Origin: Gemmatimonadota bacterium
GTDB lineage: Bacteria > Gemmatimonadota > Gemmatimonadetes > Gemmatimonadales > GWC2-71-9
Assembly: GCA_004357415.1 (NCBI GenBank)
Contig: SMVY01000035.1
Coordinates: forward strand, 1 to 12,761
Length of the DNA: 12,761 nucleotides
Direction of reading: 5' to 3'
The translations under genes were made by a program, and so were the position numbers. The notes below the pieces were generated by a model. It was not told the origin of the DNA and ran no database searches. It saw only the letters and a program-made list of their open reading frames with translations. Shown piece by piece: positions 4,993 to 12,434 of this stretch (position 1 is its first letter; each line of letters opens with the position of its first letter).

Positions 4993-7610
4993 CGGGCGGG
5001 CGTTCCCTCAACCGTACGCCCCCGTACGATCCCCTCGGCACACCGGCCTCCGGCGAATGCCCGGTGGCACACTGCGCTCACGTCGTCGACCGTGACCGGG
5101 CGATACCGGTGCCACGGATCCACCAGTTCCGCCAGTCCATTACCGGAAAACCACGCGTCCAGAATCTCGTCCATGACCGCCGAGCTTGTTTGACGAGCGA
5201 TTTTCCGTTGACCGGCCAGATAATTGACGGCGCGCGACAACTCATCATCCGATACCGACTCTGTCGCGAAACGCTGGAGTTCCCGGTGCAGACCATCCCG
5301 GGCCTCTTCCTCCCGCTCGGGAGACGTCGCCACATAGGCCAACAGGGCGCCGGCTCCACGCCGTTGCCATGAGGAAGCCACTACCGTGTAGGCCAGCGAC
5401 TGCTGCGATCGCAGAATCTCGAACAGCCGGCCTCCCAGGCCGCCGGCCACGGCCGCCCACACTTCCGCCGCAAACCGGTCGTCGTCCCGGCGGCCGGGCC
5501 CGGGGAAGACCATCGCCAGCGCCGTTTGGGCCTTGTCTCGCTGTTCCATTCGTGCCACCGCCGACGTGTCGACGGCGTAACTCGCCGGCTCCGGCCCGGT
5601 GTTTGACGGTGCCGCGGCGTAGTCTTCAAATGCCGCGGCAATTTGTTCGGCCAGTGCCTGCGGCTCGGCGTCCCCCACGGCTACTACGGTAAGCCGCTTA
5701 CCATTGGTCAATCGCCGAAATTCGTCCTGCGCCCGGCCGGCGTCGAACCTCGCCAGCGATCGCGGGGTTCCCCCCATCGGCACGCCGTAGCCCGTGTCGT
5801 GAAACGCGGCGCCAAAAGCCAGTTGAAAGGGATAGCCGAACATGTCGTCGGTCCGCTGCCGGGCTTCCTCGATCATCACCGCCCGCTCACGATCCACTTC
5901 TTCGGTGGCGAACGAGGGATCTTCGAACAGCCGTCGCAACAGGGTGGCAGCCGCTGGTGCCTCGTCCGCCAGCACGGTGCAGCGGAAGCCGAAGCGCTCG
6001 CCACTCAGGTGCACCCCCACGGCTCCACCCCGGCGCTCGAACGCGGCTGCCACGCTGCCCGCTCCGTACGGTCCGACGCCACGAACGGCACTGCGTACTG
6101 CCAGAGCCCCCAGCCCTGCGGTATCGAGCGTCTCGCTGGGATCGCGAGGACCGTACACACCCAAGGTGATCGTCGGCACGTCCCGCTTGGGCCTGACGAT
6201 GACATCGACTCCGTCGAGCGACACCAGCTGCACCATGTCGTCGCCGGCCAGGGTCACACGAATGGATGGGGGGACCTTCACCGGGATATCGGGGAGCACC
6301 GTCAATGGCGTGCCGGCTCCATACCCCAGCCGGGCAGCTACATCAGCCACGTCCAGGTCGGCCCCTTGCTCTTCGGGGAGGTAACTCACCGCCGATACCG
6401 ATTGGGGATCGATCCATCGCTGAACGGCCTCCCGAATCTCTTCCGCCGTCGTCTCCTGCAGCCGTTGGAACTCTTCGTCCAACAGGTGGACGTCCCGCAG
6501 CGCCTCTGCCGCCGCCAGTGCGGAGGCGCGTCCGTCCGTCGGTTCGAGTCCCCGTGCCCACCGGGTGAGCAGCAGCGTCCGGGCCCGTTCCAAGTCACTC
6601 GCCCCTGGGCCGTCGTTCACCAGGCGATCGAGGGCGTGGCCCAACCCATCGAGTGCCGGGGCAATGCGGTCCGGCGCCAGCTCCATCCCCACGCCGAACA
6701 ACCCCAGTTCGGTCGGCGCAAAGGTGTACGCCGACACCGCCGACACCACCCCGGGGGCCCGAAGCAATCGATACAACCAGGAGCCCCGGCCCGCCGACAG
6801 GACCGCAGCCGCCAGTTCCAGGGCCGCCTCGTCGGGGTGTTGCGGCGGTACTGTCCGCCAGCCGAGCATCAGTCGCCCCTGCGCCACATCACCGCGCAGG
6901 GTACGGACGCGCACCTCGCGCCGTGGTGGTTCGGCCGGTGATCGGTCTACTGCGGGAGAATCGTCCGGCCAGTCCCGGTACCGAGTCCGCGCCATAGCCA
7001 GTGCCTCGTCCGGATCGATGTCGCCGACGATGGCAACGATGGTGTTGCGTGGCACGTAGCGGGAGCGGTAGTACTGCCAGACGTCGTCACGGGTGAGTTG
7101 GGCCAGGTGATCTTCGTGGCCGATCCGCCACCGTCGGATCCGGTGGTGGTCGTACATGATCTGGAACAGCGTCTCGGTGGCGACCGCGCCCGGCGAATCC
7201 CGCTTGCGTTTGGCCTCCTGAATGATGACCTGCAGTTCCCGGGCGAGTTCGTCGGCGTCGATGACAGAGTGCTGGAGCGCGTCCGCCTGGATGTCGAGCG
7301 CCGTTTCGAGTGAGGCGGCGGGGAGCACCACGTAGTAGGTGGTGTAGTCGTAGGACGTGCCGGCGTTGAGGTAGCCGCCGGCGGCCTTGGTCTCCTGGGC
7401 GATCTGGCCGACACCTCGCGTCGGAGTGCCCTTGAAGAACATGTGTTCCAGCACGTGCGAGACGCCGCCCCATCGGTCGGGCTCGTCGAAGAATCCGGCT
7501 TTGACGTGGGTGACCACTGCGGCCGCAGGCGCTGCGGATTGCGCCTGAGCCAGGACCGTGAGTCCGTTGGGGAGTTGCGCCCGCCGGACACCTTCCGTCC
7601 AACGGCCCAT
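4989..7610 (-). CDS. Two-half M16-family zinc metallopeptidase
   Basis: This 873-aa protein has two M16 (pitrilysin/processing peptidase) halves in one chain, about 1-430 and 450-873. M16 enzymes degrade peptides inside a clam-like chamber. The first half has the zinc site H52-x2-E55-H56 and the distal glutamate E132, in the context GGVSHVLEHMFFKGT. The equivalent of HxxEH in the second half has become ALAVR (502-506), so it binds no zinc. The second half does keep the substrate-contacting Arg/Tyr pair, R734 and Y741 (LRSQQSLAYTV), which is lost in the first half (S290 in place of Tyr). The two halves therefore complement each other. No signal peptide is visible, so it is predicted cytoplasmic unless exported another way. 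The start ATG at 7610 lies 16 nt after the TPR gene stop and has no clear ribosome site. Confidence 0.93.
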   Translation of the reverse strand: MGRWTEGVRRAQLPNGLTVLAQAQSAAPAAAVVTHVKAGFFDEPDRWGGVSHVLEHMFFKGTPTRGVGQIAQETKAAGGYLNAGTSYDYTTYYVVLPAASLETALDIQADALQHSVIDADELARELQVIIQEAKRKRDSPGAVATETLFQIMYDHHRIRRWRIGHEDHLAQLTRDDVWQYYRSRYVPRNTIVAIVGDIDPDEALAMARTRYRDWPDDSPAVDRSPAEPPRREVRVRTLRGDVAQGRLMLGWRTVPPQHPDEAALELAAAVLSAGRGSWLYRLLRAPGVVSAVSAYTFAPTELGLFGVGMELAPDRIAPALDGLGHALDRLVNDGPGASDLERARTLLLTRWARGLEPTDGRASALAAAEALRDVHLLDEEFQRLQETTAEEIREAVQRWIDPQSVSAVSYLPEEQGADLDVADVAARLGYGAGTPLTVLPDIPVKVPPSIRVTLAGDDMVQLVSLDGVDVIVRPKRDVPTITLGVYGPRDPSETLDTAGLGALAVRSAVRGVGPYGAGSVAAAFERRGGAVGVHLSGERFGFRCTVLADEAPAAATLLRRLFEDPSFATEEVDRERAVMIEEARQRTDDMFGYPFQLAFGAAFHDTGYGVPMGGTPRSLARFDAGRAQDEFRRLTNGKRLTVVAVGDAEPQALAEQIAAAFEDYAAAPSNTGPEPASYAVDTSAVARMEQRDKAQTALAMVFPGPGRRDDDRFAAEVWAAVAGGLGGRLFEILRSQQSLAYTVVASSWQRRGAGALLAYVATSPEREEEARDGLHRELQRFATESVSDDELSRAVNYLAGQRKIARQTSSAVMDEILDAWFSGNGLAELVDPWHRYRPVTVDDVSAVCHRAFAGGRCAEGIVRGRTVEGTPAR

Positions 7611-7626
7611 CAGCGGCCTGCGGACG

Positions 7627-8748
7627 TCACTGGATGATGCGAAGGACGCCCGCTTCGGCGCTCCCCCGAATGAACGCCTCGGCGTCGGTGACCGGAATCA
7701 CGATGCCGGTCTCCGTCTGGCCCCGCCTCGCCTGGCCGGCCATGAATTCGCGCAAGGACGCTGCGGCCCACTCCACGTCGGCATCCCGCATCAGCAGCAG
7801 AATCTCGTCCCAACTCCCGTCGAACAGGTGACCCGCGAGGGTGGCGACAAGATGGCTCCCCCCGTGGCTCGGCCGACGCTTCTCCATGCCCGGCAAGTCG
7901 GCCACCATGGCACCGAACAATTCCAATTGGGTGGGATCGCGGGTGCTGCCGTCCGGTTGGCGTGCCTCGACTTCAGCCAGCAACACGTCGATCGGGTCAG
8001 GCTCGCCGGCGATTTCTCTCAGCCGCTTGGTCCAGGACCTCAGGCCCGGGTCGTCTTCCGGCAACCGGCACAACGCCCGCTTTAGTTCGAGGTAGCGCCA
8101 CAGCCCCAGCTCGTCGTAGTGCTCCTCGGGCTGGGTTAGGCCCAAATGGTGGAGCGCGGCTTCCGACTCCCCTCGATCGTACAGAATGTTGGCCAGATAG
8201 ATGCGGGCTTCACTGTATTGGGGGTCGAGTTCGAGAGCCCGGCGCATCCAGTAGAGGGCGATCGGGTCGCGACCCATCCGGTGCGACGCGTAGCCGACGC
8301 AGGCCGCGGCCTCGGCCGAGTCGGGGTGGTTCGAAACCACCAGCCCGAAGAAGCGGTGGGCGTGGCCCACCAACCCCTGGCGGAACAGGGCCCGGCCCAG
8401 TTGCAGCATGAGTTCGTGGTCGTCCTGAAATCCCAGCTCGACGATGCGCTCGTACGCCGACAAGGCGCCCGGCACATCGCCCACTTTCAGCAGCACCTCG
8501 CCGTACCCCGCCAGGGCGTCCTCGTGATCCACGTCGAGGGCGAGGGCGGTTTCGAAACAGCGGCGGGCCCAGGCGTACTCCTCCCTGGCGAGATAGGCAT
8601 AAGCCATCCCGACCTGGAGTTCTGCGGCTTGGGGATAGAGTGCTGCGCCTGCCTTTAGAATGTCCAGCGCGTCGTCGTAGCGGCCTTCGTTGTAGAGTTG
8701 GTGGGCTTGTTCGTCGTATTCGTCGGAGCTCAGGAAGCGTTCCGACAT
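7627..8748 (-). CDS. TPR-repeat protein
   Basis: The 373-aa protein contains about six tetratricopeptide-like repeats from residue 11 to about 205, for example YNEGRYDDALDILKAGAALYP and GRALFRQGLVGHAHRFFGLV. TPR repeats form a curved helical scaffold that binds other proteins. The C-terminal third (about 210-373) has no TPR; it is charged, and SWDEILLLMRDADVEWAAASL suggests more helices. No signal peptide or membrane segment is visible. The ATG at 8748 has GGGAGG 8 nt upstream and begins just before the first repeat. An open frame extends 88 codons further, but that part is low-complexity and crosses a promoter-like sequence, so it was not used. The M16 gene follows after 16 nt on the same strand, so the TPR protein may serve as its partner or adaptor; that is inference. 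Confidence 0.88.
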   Translation of the reverse strand: MSERFLSSDEYDEQAHQLYNEGRYDDALDILKAGAALYPQAAELQVGMAYAYLAREEYAWARRCFETALALDVDHEDALAGYGEVLLKVGDVPGALSAYERIVELGFQDDHELMLQLGRALFRQGLVGHAHRFFGLVVSNHPDSAEAAACVGYASHRMGRDPIALYWMRRALELDPQYSEARIYLANILYDRGESEAALHHLGLTQPEEHYDELGLWRYLELKRALCRLPEDDPGLRSWTKRLREIAGEPDPIDVLLAEVEARQPDGSTRDPTQLELFGAMVADLPGMEKRRPSHGGSHLVATLAGHLFDGSWDEILLLMRDADVEWAAASLREFMAGQARRGQTETGIVIPVTDAEAFIRGSAEAGVLRIIQ

Positions 8749-8778
8749 CGGCAGGGCCTCCCAGCGAGGGTATTGACT

Positions 8779-8807
8779 AAAGTAGGAACTTCCCGACGCG
8801 GGATCAA
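8779..8807 (-). promoter_or_regulatory. Candidate promoter for the TPR-M16 pair
   Basis: On the minus strand, TTGATC (8807-8802) and TACTTT (8784-8779) are 17 nt apart in the 83-nt gap upstream of the TPR gene. Transcription would start near 8772, about 24 nt before the ATG. The boxes resemble those proposed at 4472-4500. Confidence 0.4.
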
Positions 8808-8831
8808 GAGAGTTGCTTGCGGTGTGGGCGG

Positions 8832-9683
8832 TTACGGCACCGCACAACGCTCCGGTGGGAGAGCCCCGAGGTGCTCGAGCCGACGTTCCTGACGCACTTC
8901 CGTGCGCACGGGTCGCACCGATACGCCGGTTGCCGGAAAGGTGACGACCGTGGTGATGCGCCGGATCCACGACAGCGGCCCCATACCGGTCTGCCACAGC
9001 ACGCGGCCCCATTCTTCCTCGACCGATTCACCCTGCGAAACCTGACCGCCGCCCAAGTCGACCGACACCGCGGTGGTGTCGCTGCGCAAGAGCCGCAGAC
9101 GCAGGGCCGTCCGCCCGGCCACGAGAGTATCGCTCAGCCGGTGGAATCTCCATCCCCGCCCATCGGTCACCGCCCCACCCGGCACCAACGCCGCCGGCGG
9201 CAGCGGAGGGAACAACTCGTCGAGCGCCGTGTCCATCGCCGCGATCGCCAAAACCGCATCGGGGATGAACGGTGCGGTGAACAGATGGTAGTCACCATCG
9301 GGACGCAGGACCCCCCGGTACCGTCCACCCAGCATCCCGTCGGTAGCGGGCTCGAGTCTCCCTTCCGGTGTATCGCGCCACACTCGCAACCGTTCGAACC
9401 AGGCCGCCACCGACAATACCCCTCCGGTGTCTGCTTCGGTCCAAATGACGAGGTCACCCTCCCACCCGGTGGTTTCCGTCCGACGATCCTCACCGTGCAC
9501 CGTTTCGAGTTCACTCAGAACCGCCTGGTGGAAAGCCACGCAGGCCAACAACTCCGGCCGATACCGGATGACGGAACCGGCCTGGGCCGCCAGCGTCCCC
9601 CCGTGCGGCGCCACCATCGCCAGGGCAACGACCAAGGGGCCTCCCCCCCGGAGGCCCCTCGAACGGCTGTGTGGCAGCCTCAC
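8832..9683 (-). CDS. Secreted protein of unknown function
   Basis: The 283-aa product starts at a GTG (9683) with GGGAG 6 nt upstream, 13 nt after the pruA stop. It begins with a signal peptide: Arg-rich to about residue 12, hydrophobic PLVVALAMVAP, and a likely cut at LAA-Q near residue 33. The mature part has alternating beta-like stretches, many Asp/Glu/Arg and few Lys. One cysteine is in the mature N-terminus (ELLACVAF) and another lies close to the end (ERCAVP). I recognise no family, lipobox, metal site or catalytic motif. The last 80 residues (TTAVSVDLGGGQVSQGES through FPATGVSVRPVRTEVRQERR) read like a beta-sandwich or lipid-binding sheet, which is a weak impression. It probably shares a transcript with pruA, though the functional link is not evident. 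Confidence 0.8.
   Translation of the reverse strand: MRLPHSRSRGLRGGGPLVVALAMVAPHGGTLAAQAGSVIRYRPELLACVAFHQAVLSELETVHGEDRRTETTGWEGDLVIWTEADTGGVLSVAAWFERLRVWRDTPEGRLEPATDGMLGGRYRGVLRPDGDYHLFTAPFIPDAVLAIAAMDTALDELFPPLPPAALVPGGAVTDGRGWRFHRLSDTLVAGRTALRLRLLRSDTTAVSVDLGGGQVSQGESVEEEWGRVLWQTGMGPLSWIRRITTVVTFPATGVSVRPVRTEVRQERRLEHLGALPPERCAVP
9636..9658 (-). repeat. Perfect 9-bp GC hairpin inside the signal-peptide codons
   Basis: GGGGCCTCC at 9636-9644 is the exact reverse complement of GGAGGCCCC at 9650-9658, with a 5-nt C loop (G in the minus-strand RNA). It lies 25 nt downstream of the GTG start of the secreted protein. No T-run follows on either strand, so it is not a normal terminator. It could hinder ribosome entry or partly end pruA transcripts. 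Confidence 0.6.
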
Positions 9684-9696
9684 GTCCTGCTCCCGG

Positions 9697-11325
9697 TCAC
9701 TCGGCTCGCATATGCGGATAGCGGTAGTCGATCGGCGGCACGAACGTCTCCTTGATGGTTTGGGGCGACACCCATCGCAGGAGATTCAGCGGCGACCCCG
9801 CCTTGTCGTTGGTACCGCTGGCCCGGGCTCCGCCGAACGGCTGCTGACCCACCACCGCTCCGCTCGGCTTGTCGTTGAGATAGAAATTGCCGGCCGCGTA
9901 ACGCAGTGCCCGCTTGGCCTCGATCAGGGCCGCCCGGTCCTGGGCGAACACCGCGCCTGTCAGCGCGTAGGGCGACGTCGTGTCCACCAGCGTCAGCGTC
10001 TCCGACCATGAATCATCGGGGTAGACATATACGCTCAACACCGGGCCAAAGATCTCCTCGCATATCACCCGGGCATGCGGATCGTCCGCCCGGAGCAACG
10101 TCGGTTCGATGAAGTAGCCGACTTCGTCACTGGCCCCGCCGCCCGCCACGATCTCGATCCCGGGATCGGCCTTCGCCTCTTCGATGTAGCCGGTGATCTT
10201 GGTATACGACTTCCGGTCGATCACCGCGGCCATGAAGTTGCTGAAGTCCGCCGGATCGCCCATCCGGATGTCGCCGATCATCGCCACCAGGCGCTCGCGT
10301 AATTCCGGCCACATGGATTTCGGCACGTAGCAGCGGGACGCCGCGCTGCACTTCTGCCCCTGGTATTCGTAACTGCCCCGCACCATGGCGACCGTCAGCG
10401 CCGCCACATCCGCAGAGGGATGGGCCACGATGAAGTCCTTGCCGCCCGTTTCCCCGACGATCCGGGGATAGGACCGGTACCGGTCCAGATTGGCTGCGAG
10501 TTTCTGCCACAACGACTGGAACACCGCCGTCGATCCCGTGAAGTGGATGCCGGCCATCCGCTCCTCGGCAAACAACACGTCGGTCATCATGACCGGATTG
10601 CCGGGAACGAAGTTGATCACGCCCGGAGGCAGGCCTGCCTCCTCGAACAACCTGAACAGGTGGTAGTTGCTGAGTGTGCTGGTGTGGGACGGCTTCCACA
10701 CGGCCGTCGTGCCCATCAGCGCCGGGGCGCTGCACAGATTCCCACCGATCGAGGTGAAATTGAACGGCGAAATGGCCCAGATGAACCCTTCCAGCGGCCG
10801 GTATTCCATCCGGTTCCACACGCCGGGGCCGGCATCCGGTTGCATACCGTAGATCTGTTCAGCGTAGTGCACGTTGAACTTCAGGAAGTCGATCATCTCG
10901 GCCGCCGCGTCGATTTCCGCCTGGTACACCGTCTTGCTCTGACCCGCCATGGTGCTGGCATTGATCAGCTGGCGCCAGGGGCCGGCCAGCAAGTCGGCGG
11001 CCTTGAGGAACACCGCGGCCCGGTCGACAAACGACCAACTGCCCCACTCGCGCTGCGCCTCGACCGCCGCCGCGGCCGCGGCCGCCACCGTGGCCGCGTC
11101 GGCCGAGTGGACCGTGGCCAGGGTGTGCCCGTGGTCGTGCGGCGACACTACCTGGTAGGTGTCGCCCGTGCGGACCTCCTTCCCTCCGACGATGACGGGG
11201 ATTTCGATCTCATCCTGCCATACCCTCTTCAACTCCTCCTGCACCGTGGCCCTCTCGGGTGTCCCCGGGGCGTAACTCAGGACTGGTTCGTTGTGCGGCT
11301 GAGGGACATTGGGTGTGCTGTTCAT
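9697..11325 (-). CDS. pruA: L-glutamate gamma-semialdehyde (1-pyrroline-5-carboxylate) dehydrogenase
   Basis: This 542-aa NAD-dependent aldehyde dehydrogenase of the ALDH4 type turns glutamate gamma-semialdehyde into glutamate, the second step of proline breakdown. The catalytic cysteine is C326 in EYQGQKCSAASRCYVP, and the general base is E292 in VGETGGKDF. The cofactor-binding EEIFGPV lies at 423-429, and SPFNFTSIGGNL at 186-197 is typical of P5C dehydrogenases. Length matches the monofunctional enzyme; no proline dehydrogenase domain is fused, and no putA-like gene is in the window. The start ATG at 11325 begins with an N-terminus normal for the family. A TTG six codons upstream (11343) is open but has no ribosome site. 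A run of seven alanines (about 81-87) reflects a GCC-rich stretch. The secreted protein follows after 13 nt. Confidence 0.95.
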   Translation of the reverse strand: MNSTPNVPQPHNEPVLSYAPGTPERATVQEELKRVWQDEIEIPVIVGGKEVRTGDTYQVVSPHDHGHTLATVHSADAATVAAAAAAAVEAQREWGSWSFVDRAAVFLKAADLLAGPWRQLINASTMAGQSKTVYQAEIDAAAEMIDFLKFNVHYAEQIYGMQPDAGPGVWNRMEYRPLEGFIWAISPFNFTSIGGNLCSAPALMGTTAVWKPSHTSTLSNYHLFRLFEEAGLPPGVINFVPGNPVMMTDVLFAEERMAGIHFTGSTAVFQSLWQKLAANLDRYRSYPRIVGETGGKDFIVAHPSADVAALTVAMVRGSYEYQGQKCSAASRCYVPKSMWPELRERLVAMIGDIRMGDPADFSNFMAAVIDRKSYTKITGYIEEAKADPGIEIVAGGGASDEVGYFIEPTLLRADDPHARVICEEIFGPVLSVYVYPDDSWSETLTLVDTTSPYALTGAVFAQDRAALIEAKRALRYAAGNFYLNDKPSGAVVGQQPFGGARASGTNDKAGSPLNLLRWVSPQTIKETFVPPIDYRYPHMRAE

Positions 11326-11397
11326 CGGACGTCCACGGTGCAAGAGAATTGAGCCAGAGGGACAACTGAAGCCCGGCTGTCCGCTACGATGCGCGGG

Positions 11398-11426
11398 AGC
11401 TTACCCGATTTGAGGCCGCCGGGCAA
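11398..11426 (-). promoter_or_regulatory. Weak candidate promoter for pruA
   Basis: TTGCCC (11426-11421) and TAAGCT (11403-11398) on the minus strand are 17 nt apart, giving a leader of about 65 nt before the ATG. The match to consensus is partial. The gap 11326-11456 holds nothing else recognisable except this and the hairpin beside it. Confidence 0.28.
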
Positions 11427-11436
11427 CGGGGAGAGC

Positions 11437-11453
11437 GGGCCGAAAACCGGCCC
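11437..11453 (-). terminator. Possible terminator hairpin after the oxyanion-binding protein gene
   Basis: GGGCCG (11437-11442) pairs with CGGCCC (11448-11453) around a 5-nt loop, starting 3 nt after the stop codon at 11457. No T-run follows, so it may act only as a weak or factor-assisted terminator, or as a 3'-end stabiliser. Confidence 0.35.
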
Positions 11454-11456
11454 CCG

Positions 11457-12434
11457 TCAGGGGAGGAGCCCGGCCGGCGGGATTCCTCTGAAATCCGGTG
11501 GATCGACCGTCGGCAGCCCGGCCCCCCGCAGGATGGACTGCCCGTCCTGCGACACCAGAAAACGGAAGAACGCCCGCGCCACTTGAGGATGGGGCGCCTC
11601 GCGAGGCACCGACACGGCCAACTCGATGGCCCGGCCCCGGATTGCGATGATATCCCCCGGAGCACCGGTCCGACCCGGTACCCGGACTACGGCCCGGTCG
11701 TACTCATCGGCAAACCGCGGGTCGCTGAGGTCGATGGCCTCCGGCAGCGTCACGTAGGGGAGGTTGTGGAACCGCGCCACTGAGGCATACAACCAGGCGT
11801 AATCCAACTCGCCCAACTGCAACAGCGCTATCAAGTCAGCCGACTTGGGTCTGATGTATCGGGGCTCGGACCGATCTCGCAGCGCCCGGCCAAGACCAGG
11901 CCGACCGAAGTAGCGTTCCGCCAGGTCGAACACCATGAATGTGCGGTAGCCGGCCGGATCAACGGCCGGATCAGCGTGCCCCCACCGTACCGAGCCGTCG
12001 AGCAATACATCGGGCCAGGTGTCGGCCGTGGCCCGATCACCGGGCTGCACCATGGGAGACACGGCCAGCACCATCGCGTTTCTGGCAAAGACCGCATACC
12101 ATGACGCGTACTCCGGCTGCAACAGTGCGGGGAACAGCGTTCCGTCCGCCAGCGCCAGGATGTCGGGAATGCGATCGAGCTCGGTGAGTTTCCTCACCGC
12201 GGCGAGGCTCCCGGAATGTTCCTGCCGGACGCGGACCTCCGGGTGGCGCTGGCTGAAGGCGTCGAGCAGCAGCTTGAACGGCACCGCCAGGCTTCCCGCG
12301 TTGTAGACGACCAACGGCCCGCGAAGGTCTTGGGCAACGCCGCTGACGGGTGTTGCGGCCAGCAGCGCCACGATCACGCCCAGCGGACTGCTCCACCGCA
12401 ATGGCCACCTGGAGGCCGTGATCCACGTGGGCAT
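11457..12434 (-). CDS. wtpA: WtpA/ModA-type tungstate/molybdate ABC transporter substrate-binding protein
   Basis: The 325-aa protein is a periplasmic binding protein for oxyanions. A signal peptide spans about 1-35 (hydrophobic PLGVIVALLAATPVSGVAQ). The mature part starts with VVYNAGSLAVPFKLLLDAF, the classic N-terminus of WtpA/TupA-like proteins. RQEHSGSLAAVRKLTEL at 70-86 (second anion-binding Ser) and DILALADGTLFP at 91-102 follow. DPAGYRT at 159-165 carries an Asp at the place of a metal-contacting residue in this subfamily. The start ATG at 12434 overlaps the PAP2 stop (TGATG), with no ribosome site of its own, so it depends on translation of the PAP2 gene. Neither the permease nor the ATPase of an ABC importer is in the window. 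Tungstate, molybdate or another oxyanion cannot be told apart here, and the symbol is provisional. Confidence 0.85.
   Translation of the reverse strand: MPTWITASRWPLRWSSPLGVIVALLAATPVSGVAQDLRGPLVVYNAGSLAVPFKLLLDAFSQRHPEVRVRQEHSGSLAAVRKLTELDRIPDILALADGTLFPALLQPEYASWYAVFARNAMVLAVSPMVQPGDRATADTWPDVLLDGSVRWGHADPAVDPAGYRTFMVFDLAERYFGRPGLGRALRDRSEPRYIRPKSADLIALLQLGELDYAWLYASVARFHNLPYVTLPEAIDLSDPRFADEYDRAVVRVPGRTGAPGDIIAIRGRAIELAVSVPREAPHPQVARAFFRFLVSQDGQSILRGAGLPTVDPPDFRGIPPAGLLP

Noticed and set aside
3911..5095. 394-aa plus-strand frame across the phosphatidyltransferase and cNMP genes
   Set aside because: It overlaps two well-supported genes in other frames and has biased Ser/Arg/Pro composition.
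5643..6941. 432-aa open frame on the plus strand
   Set aside because: It is antisense to the M16 peptidase, whose zinc motif and domain order are unmistakable. Long opposite frames are common in GC-rich DNA.
8749..9012. 88-codon N-terminal extension of the TPR protein
   Set aside because: It is low-complexity, overlaps the end of the secreted protein gene and a promoter-like site, while a good ribosome site precedes the ATG at 8748.
11050..11100. GCC-rich repeat-like stretch
   Set aside because: It encodes the alanine run in pruA; no periodic repeat or flanking repeat was seen, so it is codon bias rather than a repeat element.
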